Source of the DNA: Bedellia somnulentella
Lineage: Eukaryota; Arthropoda; Insecta; Lepidoptera; Bedelliidae
Direction of reading: 5' to 3'
NCBI GenBank assembly: GCA_963576735.1
Contig: OY755196.1
Span: 11,823,912 to 11,887,911 of the forward strand
DNA: 64,000 nucleotides
Shown here: in pieces, positions 30,301 to 40,800 of the stretch
Numbering within the stretch: position 1 is the first letter of the stretch
Layout of the letters: every line of letters starts with the position of its first letter
Notes under the pieces: generated by a model
Database searches by the model: none
What the model was told of the DNA's origin: nothing
What the model saw: the letters and a program-made list of their open reading frames with translations, nothing else
Position numbers and translations under genes: made by a program

Positions 30301-32918
30301 TGGGTGTATGTAAGAGGTGACTAACGGTATTGGGGCTTTTATCGATTTTTGTGCAATAATGCTGTTGGAGACCAACAAACTTTATCTTGAGGCGCTTAAA
30401 TTTGTGTGTGCCGGACGAGTATGTTCGGAGGCGACGACGGCCGCGGCTGCTGGTCGAGCCGCGCGCGAGGACCAACCTCTTGCGCGCGGCGCCGCTCCCG
30501 CCCGCAATCATTATTCTAAACCAGGTGGCGGAATACATACACCTATTTGCTTGCACCCTCGGTAAATTCACAAAATGTGCCCTTTATATAGTAAGTTATG
30601 AGTTTAAATGATAACTGTGCCTATTTAATTGGTTGTTCCTTAATGAAATTTTATTTTTATTTAATGATCATTAATTATATTTAATGTTAATTTATATACT
30701 AATGTTAAATGATTATATTTAATGTAAATTAATTTATAAATGTTATAAATAAGTTATAAGTTTTAATGTAACCTAATTTTATTTTTTGTTAGTTAATTAG
30801 TTTTTATTAATTAATGGAATGTAAAGATTAAAACTACAATATCGAATTAGGCTTGTCCTGTAATGGTATTGTTAATGTGGAAAAATAAATAAATAATTTA
30901 CCATCTTTTTCCCCACGCAACTTCCAAAAGAGGCTGGGGAATTTCTCATCCCTAAGCTCTGGCTACCCCGTTAAGGGATTTAAAGCCGAGAGTATACATA
31001 TTGTATGTATTAATTAGGGGGTTTTTCTACTAAAAACCTTCACAAAAATGTAAAGAATTTCTCTACTGAAATGCAATGGGTTTTAAAATGAATTCTGAGA
31101 TGGTTTTAATTTTAGAGTAAGCTTAAACTAGCACAGACACATTATTTCCTCTGGGTGTACACTTAAGGCAACCATGATAGCTCTGTGGGTAGATCACCGC
31201 TTATCATGCAGACCATGAGGGTTCAATTCCCCAATTCCAAAAAATATGTATGCTAAACTTATCATGGTTGTTATCGGTGAGGGAAAACATTGCAAGGAAA
31301 CCCAAATGGCTAAGTTGTACTTGGTCATGTGACAGTGTATTTTTACAAAAGGCCTGCCCCCTATTATGTAGATACACTGTCTAAGATGTTGCATGATGTT
31401 CAGAAGCATTAGTACCTCTGCCAAATCCTATGCAGATATACAGTGTGAATGTTTGAGTTTGAGTGTTATACAAATCAATTTTAATCGTTAAGCTGTGTAG
31501 TGTTGGCTTAGAATAGCACTACCCCATTTCTTCCGGTGGGTGTACGTAAGAGGCGACTAACGGTATTGGGGCTTTTAAGGGATTTTTGGGCGATGCAGTT
31601 GGAGACCCATCACCAACAACCTTTATTTTTACCATCTTTTCCCCACTATCATTTCCAAAAGTGGCTGAGGAATTTCTAATTCCTTAGCTCTGGCTACCCC
31701 TTCTAGGGATTTACAGCCGTGAGTATATGTTTGTATGTATGTACAAATCAATTTAGGGTTTTGGGATTTAAATTTGATTCCACATAACTTCCTAAACTTC
31801 CAAAAGTGGCTAAGAAATTACTAAATCTGAAGCTCTGCCTACTCCTTGTTTGGGATTATAGCCATGACTATACATATGTATCTTTTTATTGCTTTTTACC
31901 ATGTTTAGGATATTTTGGGATATTCATTTACAAAAATATTCATATAAAACGCCTTAAAATTTGCAATTAGTGCAATATTAGTATAATTTATATGGATGTC
32001 TGTTGTTGCTTAGTGTCAGCTAAAAATAGTACAGTCTCAACTTTGTCCAGTGGGTATTTTTTGAGGCCACATTTTGCTGGTGCAATATAGTAGGTAACAA
32101 TCAAAGATCTTTTAAGTCAGATTCTATGCCCTTCTGAACTTGACTATACTTTTTAGATAACACCACAGGTACTATGAGTATAAGTTCTGCGGGAATGAAG
32201 AGGACTAATAATAGAAATTTCATTATAAGAAATAATTTCGAGCAAGGAGATCTATAGAACTACAAAAAAATACAAAACTAAAGTAACAATAGTTTACTTT
32301 AACTTTAAAAGTCACCTTAATTTACATTATTGTGTATTATGTACTATCAATGATAAAATTGTTTAAATGAGTAAAGCAATTTTCATTTGAAAGAAATTTA
32401 TCATTCAAGACCCTGTTAAACAAGCAACTAGACACAGGACTTGTTTCATTAATTCACAATATATTTTACTATAGACAATCCTGTAAGAAACTGAGATTTA
32501 TCGCAGTATGATAAAACAGGAAACAGCACCCAGATGATGAATATGGGAAACAGCACCCAGATAAATTATATTAGACATGATTCTTCCAGATCTTTCTTTG
32601 ATGCTTTTATGGTCTCCTTATTTGAGGAGTAAACTTAGACATAGGTTACTGTTGTACGCCAAATCTGTAGGAGATTATTGAGGTAGACCATGTCCTATAT
32701 GTAAAAGAATCCATATATTCATACAGCATCAGGAAAAGGTAAGAAAAGTTCTAATTTTAGCCTAAAATGACCTCAAATAATGTGAAACTAAGCATAAAAG
32801 TGCAAGTCATCATTATGGCGACTTATCTACGTATCAATATTGATTTAACGATTTCTTTAGAAGTTAAACTTACCATTAAAGCTTTCCGTCCTCCAAGGAG
32901 TTTTAAATCATGAGGCAT
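24384..32918 (-). CDS. maf-S: small Maf bZIP transcription factor (maf-S), complete, four coding exons
   Basis: Coding exons on the minus strand: 32918-32874 (15 codons from ATG), 30133-30015, 28444-28342 and 24530-24384 (stop TAG). Splice sites are GTAAGT, GTAGAA and GTTTGT donors with TTCCAG, TTTCAG and CTCCAG acceptors; phases 0, 2, 0 fit, giving 137 residues. Order: short N-terminus, extended homology region ([19 protein letters not shown]), basic region ([18 protein letters not shown], the Maf hallmark with Asn and Tyr-Ala-Ala-Ser-Cys-Arg), then leucine zipper heptads and a short tail without any activation domain, as in small Mafs. Such proteins bind MARE/antioxidant elements in the nucleus as homodimers or with CNC factors. 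Introns are large (1.8-3.9 kb) and full of SINE1 copies and inverted-repeat elements. The donor of exon 3 (GTTTGT) is weak. Transcription start is probably near 33000; not defined. Confidence 0.93.
25011..25254 (-). repeat. SINE1, full length (A)
   Basis: TATACATACATATACTCACGG to CGACACTACACAGC; well preserved, in the maf-S intron 3 in sense with the gene. Confidence 0.9.
25594..25768 (+). repeat. RTE LINE 3' fragment
   Basis: GTGCTCAAAAAGGCCGGCG through CCTACCCCAATGGGAAC, tail GTGAGTATAAGTAAGTAAG: the microsatellite has changed to AAGT units. Confidence 0.9.
25770..25882 (-). repeat. SINE1 3' half (B)
   Basis: ATATACTCACGGCTATAAATC, TTAACGGGGTAGCC; begins where the LINE tail ends, so tails are joined head to head. 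Confidence 0.8.
26024..26190 (-). repeat. SINE1 5' two-thirds (A)
   Basis: GAAGATGAGTGGGGAACAG to CACTACACAGC. With the piece at 25770 it could be one copy split by about 140 bp of AT-rich sequence containing repeated ATAATATT. Confidence 0.8.
26249..26312 (+). repeat. tRNA-like sequence (SINE head or tRNA pseudogene)
   Basis: TGTGGCATATTGGTTAGATG resembles an A box with D-arm and CGCGGGTTCGCATCCTGC a B box with T-arm, about 35 bases apart. The acceptor stem is not convincing. Confidence 0.45.
26393..26640 (-). repeat. SINE1, full length (B)
   Basis: TACATACATATACTCACGGC, CTAAACGGGGTGGC, ends CACTACACGGC. Confidence 0.9.
26703..28009. mobile_element. 1.3-kb inverted-repeat element, uncertain class
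   Basis: Outer arms: TATACCAATCTTCGATCATA (26717) against TATGATCGAAGATACCAATA (27987). Inner arms: CCACAAACTTTTCTTGGCCG (26807) against CGGCCAAGAAAAGTTTGTGG (27837). Inside are two diverged copies of a unit with GTCAAGC-GTTC-GGAGGAGTAGCGTTCC (27300-27360 and 27485-27555). The inner right arm and its neighbourhood recur inverted at 63586-63690. No coding frame. Confidence 0.65.
28058..28295 (-). repeat. SINE1, full length (B)
   Basis: TACATACATATACTCACGGC to ACTACACAGC; lies 46 bases downstream of the maf-S exon 3 donor on the same strand. Confidence 0.9.
28483..28660 (+). repeat. SINE1, old divergent copy
   Basis: AATAGCACTACCCCATTTTT, CCCGTGGGTGTTCG and GGCGATGCAGCTGG are recognisable; the rest is decayed. 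Confidence 0.65.
28672..29112 (-). repeat. RTE LINE 3' fragment
   Basis: Minus frame 29099-28809 encodes [20 protein letters not shown]... to [12 protein letters not shown] of the RTE LINE; the remainder to CCCAATGGG and a TGAGTATAAGTAAG tail is out of frame. In maf-S intron 2, sense orientation. Confidence 0.9.
29341..29450 (+). repeat. SINE1, internally deleted
   Basis: GCTGTGTAGTGTTAGC joined to AAAGGATTTTAAGAACC; about 100 bp missing. Confidence 0.75.
29450..29543 (-). pseudogene. decayed duplicate of the maf-S EHR exon
   Basis: Minus-strand GATTAGTGATGAGCTTGTC codes [18 protein letters not shown], then GGGATCAGAT; this matches maf-S exon 2 (30133-30015) nearly base for base in the core CTCCATCTCCGTGAGAGACC. 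One codon (Asp) is missing, the [11 protein letters not shown] part is scrambled and the donor is lost. It lies about 480 bases downstream of the real exon in the same orientation, so it is a tandem segmental duplicate that has lost function. Confidence 0.8.
29581..29613 (-). repeat. SINE1 tail only
   Basis: ACATACATACATATACTCAC and GGCTATAAAT; nothing of the body. Confidence 0.7.
29721..29971 (+). repeat. SINE1, full length (A)
   Basis: GCTGTGTAGTGTCGGCTTTG to GTATATGTATGTGTGTATG; 44 bases downstream of the maf-S exon 2 donor, antisense to it. Confidence 0.9.
30255..31010 (+). repeat. SINE1 split by a LINE 3' end
   Basis: 5' half 30255-30384 (GCTGTGTAGTATCGGC ... CTTTATCTT) and 3' half 30899-31010 (TTTACCATCTTTTTCCCC ... 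TTGTATGTA) with B-type CCCCGTTAAGGG. The 514 bp between are foreign. Confidence 0.8.
30385..30898 (+). pseudogene. 5'-truncated LINE 3' end inserted in SINE1
   Basis: Frame 30387-30611 reads [29 protein letters not shown] and [10 protein letters not shown], a pattern I associate with C-termini of I/jockey-type LINEs. A long AT-rich 3' UTR follows, ending in AAAAATAAATAAATAA. GC-rich coding part against AT-rich surroundings fits retroposition. Only the last 75 codons are present. Confidence 0.55.
31168..31470 (+). repeat. SINE2, full length, sense orientation
   Basis: tRNA-like head CCATGATAGCTCTGTGGGTAG (A box) and GGGTTCAATTCCCC (B box), body, and a 3' tail GAATGTTTGAGTTTGAG. Lies in maf-S intron 1. 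Confidence 0.9.
31492..31744 (+). repeat. SINE1, full length (A)
   Basis: GCTGTGTAGTGTTGGC to GTTTGTATGTATGTA. Confidence 0.9.
31778..31882 (+). repeat. SINE1 3' part, decayed
   Basis: ACTTCCAAAAGTGGCTAAG, GAAGCTCTGCCTACTCC and TATAGCCATGACTATACATA. Confidence 0.7.
31883..32867. other. maf-S intron 1, proximal part
   Basis: AT-rich. A short repeated phrase GGAAACAGCACCCAGAT occurs twice in tandem at about 32519-32563. No gene or known repeat was recognised. Confidence 0.5.
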
Positions 32919-33834
32919 AATAAGTTAATTTCAATTCTATTTGAAAATGGTTAAACGCACGAGTATTTGTTTTGATCACAAACAGCCAAAGCAAAGCAGA
33001 TTAGCAGGCAGACTCACAGTCACAGTCACACACACACAGAGTTCGAGTCGAGATGAGATGAGTGAGTAAGACTTATTAAGGCAAAAAGAACAAGACCGAT
33101 AAGATCATACGAACGAACGAAACACAACACTACCAAACGTGTTTGTAACAAACTTTGTTACACAACCAAATGTTTTATTTTTTAACTTGTTGTAAAGAAT
33201 TTCAAAATGTATACTTAAGTTAAATGGATGGTTTTCGTAGTAATATCTGAGATAAAAATCTTTGATTAATCATTTTAAACCCTTTTTTTTATCATTCACA
33301 AAAAATCAGCGCAATGCAGCAACAAAACATTTTAAATGTTACATTCAAAGAAATTTGCACTTTGTTAGGAGCAACATCAGGACTGCTATATGCGCCAACT
33401 GAATAGTTTTATAACTTATAAGATATTTATAAGACACATTGACAGTTGACAGTTTATTTGTCTAGTTGAGCGCCTTCTTTATTATTAAACGATATTAAAA
33501 TAAGCCGTTAATGCTTATTTGTAATATAAAGTACCAACTTTAAGAGTATGTCCATTTAGAATTTCAGTGCTCACTCAAAACACACTTCATTCCACTTTCA
33601 AATTAATAAAGTAAATTCAATTCAATTCAATTTTTCTTCAATGGCCTTTGACCGTGTTTTAACACAGTAACTTTGCCAACGTCCAGTGAAAAGAAAACAC
33701 ATCTTGAAAAGTTAAAAAAAAAATTTTGAAACTGATTTACATACACTCATTGATCATTCATGGTTGAAAAATAAAATAAATATTACCAACAAAATAATTA
33801 CTACAAAATTATCAATATGAACAAAAAGAATGCA
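32919..33834. other. region upstream of maf-S (5' UTR/promoter expected)
   Basis: Contains a (CA) tract at 33028-33038, GAGTCGAGATGAGATGAGTG, and repeated ATTCAATTCAATTCAATTTT at 33619. No promoter element could be assigned with confidence. Confidence 0.4.
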
Positions 33835-34628
33835 TTATAATTTTATATTATTGACCTTGATGAAATGACATAAAGTTTTAATGAAAGGGGTATATACAAA
33901 ACAAAGTAAACATTTAAAATTAGTAGGAAGAGGGATGAAAGGAGGCAAAACATCATATAAAGAAAATGATAAATTAGGACATGCGAAAAAAATATGGTCA
34001 ACTGTTCCTTCATCTAATCCACACTCGCAAATCGAACTGTCCCTTATCCTTATTTTAGCAAGGTGAACCGGAGTACACGAATGACCTAAACGAAGTCTAC
34101 AAATAGTGGATGCTACCCATTTGTCAGCAGATTTACATTTGAAAAACCAAGGTCTAGACGGAATGTCGTCACCCTGGATATCACCGTAATATTTACCTTT
34201 TAAAGATTTTGACTGGAGCCAAAGCAATTTCCAAGATTCAAACATTCGAGGCCTTGCTATCGAGCATAAATCATGACTATAGATTATTGAGTAATCAATA
34301 CAGCCGCAACTAATGGCTAATTTGGCATAATTATCAGCCAACTCATTTCCAGAAATGCCACAGTGACTGGGAATCCAGCCAATGATAATGTCAATTTTTT
34401 TCGAATGACAAGTGAAGAGATGGTTTTTGATTTCTAATATAATGGGGAATTTATTCTTACTTCTAAATGGATTGGATGTTATGGCTTGTAAACTGCTCAG
34501 GCAATCAGAGAGAATTAACGCTTTTTGTATGTTGTGAGATATACAGAACTTAATAGCTTCTAAAATAGCAACAGATTCACCAGTAAAGACGGATGAATAA
34601 AGTAAATTATATTTGTTGATGATATTCT
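33835..34628 (-). pseudogene. LINE RNase H and C-terminal zinc motif relic (I/jockey-type)
   Basis: An open minus frame from 34625 to the stop at 33835. RNase H features are LTGES-like VFTGESVAILEAIKF, then ALILSDCLSSLQAI, and WIPSHCGISGNELADNYAK; after it comes CECGLDEGTVDHIFFAC, a CxCx7Hx4C cluster found after RNase H in I-like LINEs. A stop (TAG) closes the frame just above 34625 and no reverse transcriptase precedes it, so this is a 5'-truncated remnant, though this remaining part is undamaged. Confidence 0.75.
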
Positions 34629-34932
34629 AAAGAGTGGAAAGTTTAAATTAAGTTTTTGGTTTGACATTTAATACATATTTAAAAAGAGAATTAGGGTTTA
34701 GTTGTAATTATGGAGATGTTAGGAAAATTTGAGTAGTCAAGAAGAAGTGGTTGTACGAGTTATGTTTTTGATATAAATGTACAGTGAATATTTTATAGTT
34801 GGGCATTTTAGAAGTATTGTGATGTGAAATTTAATATGCAATATTAAAGTGATAAAATATAAATTGAGAAAATAAGTTCGAAGTTTTGATTGATGTGGAT
34901 ATTCCACTAACAATATTTAAATAGAATAATAC

Positions 34933-35194
34933 ATGGGCGTACCCAGGTTCTGGGCTAGGGGAGGGCAAATCAATTTTTTAATCCTTTCTTCTAGCCTCTT
35001 CCCATTTCTCAGTCGGGGTCGGCCATTTAACCCGAGGGAATTGACGAAAGAACTGTTTTTTTTCAAAATAATGTAAATATATTGTACTGCAAAATAAAAA
35101 GTTTAATCAATAACAATAGAGAGTAGAGAGGTATACGATTTATCCAGTGGGGGCAGCTACCCTCCCCTACCCCCCCCCCCCTGGGTACGCCCAT
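34933..35194. mobile_element. 262-bp MITE with ATGGGCGTACCCAGG ends
   Basis: Left ATGGGCGTACCCAGG and GGGGAGGG mirror right CCCTCCCC and CCTGGGTACGCCCAT. The right arm carries an expanded run of about 13 C. No clear target duplication. Confidence 0.8.
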
Positions 35195-35205
35195 AGAATG
35201 ATAAA

Positions 35206-36669
35206 CCTTTCGAAACCCAACGTCAACTCCGTTTGACAGCGCGTTTTTGCACATTCGCCCAGCGTCAACTCGGATGGACGGCAGTTATCACCCATCTTTA
35301 AACCATTGTAGCTTGTCTTAAGGTATATTTCGGCATGTAGAATGTTTGAATGAATGATGGAAAATTAAATAACCAATTAAATGATGTATGATACTCTATG
35401 GGTCACTTGACAGATTTCGACGTTATTTTAGTTTCTATATGGCGGAACCGCGCGTGAATGACGCTCGTGCTTTTCTTGTGATATAAATTGTGTTCATTGG
35501 TGGAAAACGTGTTGTAAGTGTTTTTTCAATTCTAAATAGTGTATATTTAGTGTTAGTGTAAAAAAGGGTAAATTTATAGTAGTCTATAAGTCAAAAACTT
35601 GAATCAAAAAAGGGGTCAGTACGACAGCCCACAGGTTTAGTGTTTTATTTTTACTATCATGAAAGTACACTTGTTATCATTTTCACTTCCATTTATAGAA
35701 AATTTCATCAGAAATCTATTGATGCAATAAGTTTTTCGAAATACCTTTGATTATTAGCACATTTAGCTTGTAATTCGACTTGAGTAATTCTGTCGCCGCC
35801 ATCTTTGTAAAAAGTTACCAAATACAGTGTGATCAAATTTTATTTTATACTTTCAGAACCCAGCGTCAACTCCGTTGGACATCACCCTTTTGCCTTATGA
35901 ATCGGTTGCGCTAGGGACCTTGCAGGACCTTGCGATTACGGATCTTCGACACTTACCGAATAATGTTGCATTATTTTAACAAATATTAATTGACTGGTAG
36001 CTCATCCCGGCTTCGCACGGGCATATAAGTTAAGGAAAGTAAAGTTAGAAAGTTTTTAGGTATTTTTTTCACCTTGTGTTACATTATTGAAGTTTTACTA
36101 AAGATCTCTTCGATGTAATGTAAACTAAAGTGAACGATCATAATTATTTTATTTAAATATGTTAACTGTATATTTATTGATTGTCTATAGAAAATTATTA
36201 AATAGAAAATATACTTATTTTTGAAAATTGTAGCATTTTTTTTTTAATTTGACAAATCAACAGTACATGGAACAAACATTCATACACAAATGTTATAAAT
36301 TCAGTTCTACATAACCACCTATCAATAACAGTGAAAATCAATTAATTTACCGTTTTCGATTAAAGTGGTTTTTGTTTTTTTCATTTTGTACATGAATAAC
36401 GCTGCGGATTTAAATGTTGTATTTTTTTTAGTAAAAACGCGTACGAAGTCACTGACAAAAGCTAGTATCTAAAAATTATTGCTATTTTCACTTATTTGAA
36501 CACCCCGTAGTGTGAGTATCAAGGGGCCCAGCGTCCTCTCTAGTTACCGTTTGACAGTTGTGACAATCTACGTGACAGCCCAGCGTCCACTCGAATTGAC
36601 ACGCAAAAATGTACAAAATACCCCTGGGCTATAGAGGTTTGGAGGTCTAAAATCCTGGGTTTCGAAAGG
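35206..36669. mobile_element. 1.46-kb inverted-repeat element with TAAA flanks and subterminal CCAGCGTC repeats
   Basis: Perfect 14-bp ends CCTTTCGAAACCCA (35206-35219) and their complement (36656-36669), with TAAA on both sides (35202-35205, 36670-36673). A motif CCCAGCGTC(A/C)ACTC recurs near both ends (about 35218, 35261, 35859, 36529, 36579). No long coding frame; non-autonomous. Family unknown to me. Confidence 0.8.
35990..36476 (-). repeat. possible Helitron-like insertion inside the TAAA element
   Basis: On the minus strand starts ATACTAGCTTTTGTCAGTGA and ends CCCGTGCGAAGCCGGGATGA, GCTACCAG then T; resembles lepidopteran elements ending with a GCGAAGCCGGG hairpin. Ends are not certain. 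Confidence 0.4.
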
Positions 36670-36699
36670 TAAATGCAAGGATACCAAGCAAAATATGTC

Positions 36700-36970
36700 A
36701 GGGTCTAAATGAAATGCGAAGCATGAAAAGTCTGCCAATGATTTATCAGGATCGTCTAAAGAGGCAGTAGATAATATTTGTTTTGCCTACAACAATTTAC
36801 ATTCATTAGCATTATTGTTGCAAGTATTAGTCCTTAACGACAATAGCCCTGTCCCTATCACGTGAATGAACTCTCCATGGTAAATTAGGGAAACAACAGA
36901 TGACAATATTCATAAGTAATTGTATAAATAGTACCTCTACCAACCCTTCTGAAATTTTATCGTCTCAGTG
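36700..36970 (+). repeat. decayed RTE and SINE2 scraps
   Basis: TTTATCAGGATCGTCTAAAG (RTE end) and CTATCACGTGAATGAACTC with ACCTCTACCAACCCTTC (SINE2) are recognisable only. Confidence 0.4.
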
Positions 36971-37159
36971 TGCGTGCGCATTGCTCTTGCTCTATCAGTT
37001 GAACCAAACGAACGAAACGCACAACACAAGCTCTATGCAAAGTGCAAACTCTTGGTAGTCTATGAATAATAGTTTTTCGTTTTTTGGGTTTGTTCGTCTT
37101 CTATTTGTTCGTCTTTCCTAAATTTGTGCATTTATCGGATAATTTAGATTACTAACGCA

Positions 37160-37228
37160 ATGGCTAAGCGCAAAAATAAACCTCTGATAGATTCTGATTC
37201 AAGCAGCGAGTGCTCTGATCTGGATTCG
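37160..37228 (+). CDS. Rtf1: first coding exon of probable Rtf1 (Paf1 transcription-elongation complex)
   Basis: ATG at 37160 opens 23 codons (MAKRKNKPLIDSDSSSECSD and three more) followed by a good donor, GTAAGT at 37229, phase 0. The start Lys/Arg-rich then Leu-Ile-Asp-Ser-Asp and an acidic Ser stretch is the opening I recall for Rtf1 proteins, nuclear factors that travel with RNA polymerase II and support H2B ubiquitination. Only this exon is seen; the next exon was not found in the window, so the intron may be long, and the antisense CR1 LINE at 37390-41931 would sit in it. Upstream 36980-37159 should be promoter and 5' UTR. Name is tentative because the exon is short. Confidence 0.6.
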
Positions 37229-37850
37229 GTAAGTTTACGAGCTCAATAATGTTGCAAACATGCATTACATGACATAGCAATGCTTTTCCTTCGTGTCTTC
37301 TGCGTATTTGTTAAATATTTCTATTTTAGTCACTAACCCTAATGCATTATAGCATATACAATTAGTTTTATTCGAGATTGCAACGAATTAAACTCAAACT
37401 CAAACTCAAACTTTTATTGCAAACCATAAGTGTACAAATCGTTGGTGTAATCAAGGTACAGTTATAAATATGGACCCTGTTGGGCACATGCAATTTCACA
37501 AGAGGGCTGTAGATACTAAAACTAAAAATTAAGGTAGTAAACATTACATGGAACAAAATTAAAATTTCTTCAATTAAAAACACTATAAATATGTGTATCA
37601 AATTTAAACAGCACAACAATAAAATTAATATTATTTTAGGTCAAAGTATTATTATTTTAGTTAACATTATTATTAAATTAGGTTTATTTTAGGTAATTAG
37701 GTTAATCTATAGTATCATCTATATTATCATTACATTAAGCTTTACCAATAAGTGGAAAAAACAAACAAATTAAATATTGATATTGTATTATTACAGAACT
37801 AGATAACTATAAAGAATGACTTAGAAATTTGGTACTAATATTGCTCAACC

Positions 37851-40800
37851 TTAACTAAGATATTCCTCCACTCTATAATAACATTTATCAATAAGAAAGT
37901 TTTTTAGTAAAATTAAAAATCTATTATATATTTCTTCCTTTTTTATATAATCTGGTAATTTATTATAGATCCTAATCGACATCATGTGAGCATTATTGGA
38001 TTGTAAATGCAACCGTGTGCGTGGTAGGTCTAAGTTACCGCGGTGCCGCAGAGTGTATCTCTGCTGTATGTCTTGCCTCTTTATGTAGTGTTCTGGGTGG
38101 TTTCGGACTAATTTACAGATTTCCTGGATGTAAATACAGGGTAAAGTTAATATTCGGAACTTAATAAAATATTGTTTACAACTAACGGTGGGTTCTATAT
38201 TTGCAATGATCCTTATAAGTTTTTTTTGACGGATTAGTAGGTCAGGCGCTTCAGTACTGTTTCCCCAAAGTATCACGCCGTAGCTGAGCCACGCGTGGGC
38301 GTACGCGTAGTAAGCTGAGAGTGCAGTTTGTATATCTGTGGTTTTTTTAACTTCCTTTAGTGCATATGTAAATTTAGCAAGTTTTTCGCGGACTTTATTT
38401 ATGTGAGCTTTCCAATTTAATGATTTATCTATTTCTATTCCTAATAATGGTGCTGTGTTTACAGATTCAATTTTTTTATTGTTATATAAAAAGTTTATAT
38501 TTAGGGGTTTTTTTTGATGGGGATGGAATGATATAAGTTTAGTCTTATCCGGATTAATTTCTAAGTTATGGTCTGTTAACCAATTATTGACGTTATTAAG
38601 GACAATTTCAAGTTTTGTATTTACTTCTTCTTGGGTTTTACTTGAGATAACCAAAGAGATATCGTCTGCGAATAATACACACGATTCATTAAGTACCTGT
38701 GGGAGGTCGTTTATATATAATAGAAAAAACAAGCAACCGATAACGCTGCCCTGGGGGATAGATGCATTTATAGGGGAATAATCAGATCGAACGTTAGTTA
38801 TTTCCCGCGTTTTATTATTATAGTATTCTATTTGCACACGCTGTTGCCTGTCAGTTAGAAATGATCTCAGCCAGTCGTGGGCTACTCCTCGGATGCCTAC
38901 GCCGTGAAGCTTGTTAAGTAGGATACCAAACTGAACTCTATCATACGCTTTTTTCATATCCACTAGGATTCCTATTGCATATTTTTTATTATTTAGATAG
39001 TTTAATATTTCCTGAGTGTATTTATAAATAGCTAATATTGTTGATCGTTTTTTACGAAAACCATTTTGACAATCATTTAGAATTTTATATTTTTCACAGA
39101 ACGAGTATATACGATTGCTCATTGCTTTTTCGAATATTTTAGATGCAGTAGGCAAGAGAGCTATTGGGCGGTAGTGGTTAGGGTCAGTCTTTCGGTATTT
39201 TTTATGTACTGGTTTTATTAAGGCTTTTTTTAATAATTGGGGGTAGCACCCCTCTGAAAATGATTGGTTAATTAATAGATATAATGGAAACGCCAGCTCT
39301 TTGGCACAATATTTGAATAAAATCGGTGGAAATTCATCTACTCCGTGACTTTTTTTGTTTTTTAAACTTGTTATTATTTTCAAAATTTCTTTCTCTGTAA
39401 CTTGGCTTAAATACATAGAGTTATTAGTAGGCGATATAACGGGTCTCCCTTTAGGGTTACTTGAGTTATTTTGCCCCATAGAAGCGAAGAAAGTGTTAAA
39501 CTCATCCACAACAAGACGTGGGTTTGTTATATCTCTTTGGTCGATTTTGAGATATATGTTTTCTTTTTCTTTTACATTTTGTTTGTTAGTACGCTCATTT
39601 ATAAACGACCACATGGTTTTTATTTTGTTTTGAGAGTTTTTCATTCGATAAATGTATTGCAATTTTTTAGATGTATTTATTACCATTTTTAGTGTCTTTT
39701 CATATTTTTTGTAGTATTTATTTATAACATTATTTTTAGTTTGAATAGTTAATAATTTTAGAAGTCTTTTATTTCTACATGATGTTCTTATACTTTTTGT
39801 TAGCCAGTATTTAGAATGCTTAGCGTTTATTTTAATTTTTACTCTACGGATTGTTACATTTAATATATTTGTCAGAATGTCATGAAATTGTTTATAATTA
39901 GTATTTATATCGTTTTTAATTGGTAGTAGAGGTGGCCAATCAACAGTTTTTAATTTATCTTTAAAGTTGTTCATATTGTGTATGTTAAATATTCTTTTTT
40001 CAATGTACCACGATTCTAGTTGTTTTGGTATATTAGCGCTAAATTCTATTACAGTTGCACTGTGGTTGGAAAACCCTAGGGGAAGAATTTGAGTATTTAT
40101 ATTTTTATCCTTGAAATTAGTAAATAAAAGGTCAATTGCAGTGGCAGATGTAGCGGTGAAGTGTGTGGGCTGGTTAATATGCTGAGTGAAGCCGTATTCT
40201 AAACTGAGATTCAATAATGCTTTACATGATTTGTCGGGTTTAAGAACATTTGAGTTAAAATCTCCACCTATGATAACTTTACTTCCCGAATATTTCGTAC
40301 TGATATACTGTATAATTTCCCTATATTTAACACAAAATAAGTCATCATTTTTGCCATTCCAGTATATGCAAACAATTAAGACATGTTCTTTCACCAAACA
40401 TATTGCACATATTTCTAGATTGTATTCTGTCGACATATTTAAAAGTTTGGTTTCTTCCGTGAACTCTATGTTATTTTTCAACAAAATGCAAACTCCGCCT
40501 CCTACGCGAGTACTGCGACAGAAGGATGTCGCTATTTTATAGCCAGGTTGACTTATCAGGTTAGATCTTTCTTTAGTTAGCCACGATTCTGATATACAAA
40601 ATATTTGGTACTTGGAATCATTATCCTTAATGAAAGCTTCTAGGAGATGTTGTTTATTATTAACACTCTGAAAATTTTGATATAAAATACGTAGGTGATT
40701 TCCTCTAGTAGTAGTCGTTGCGAAAGGAATGATCAGTATGTCGTATATTAGGCTGTACACTGGATTTCGGGGATGTCTGTTTATTATAAATTTTCCTACC

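Noticed and set aside
30317..30565. Alanine-rich frame with low-complexity start
   Set aside because: Out of frame with the LINE-like sequence [15 protein letters not shown] in the overlapping frame; composition is due to local GC richness.
7757..31744. Regularly recurring ~245-bp blocks that might suggest a tandem or CRISPR-like array
   Set aside because: They occur in both orientations at irregular distances with independent truncations and microsatellite tails, so they are dispersed SINEs.
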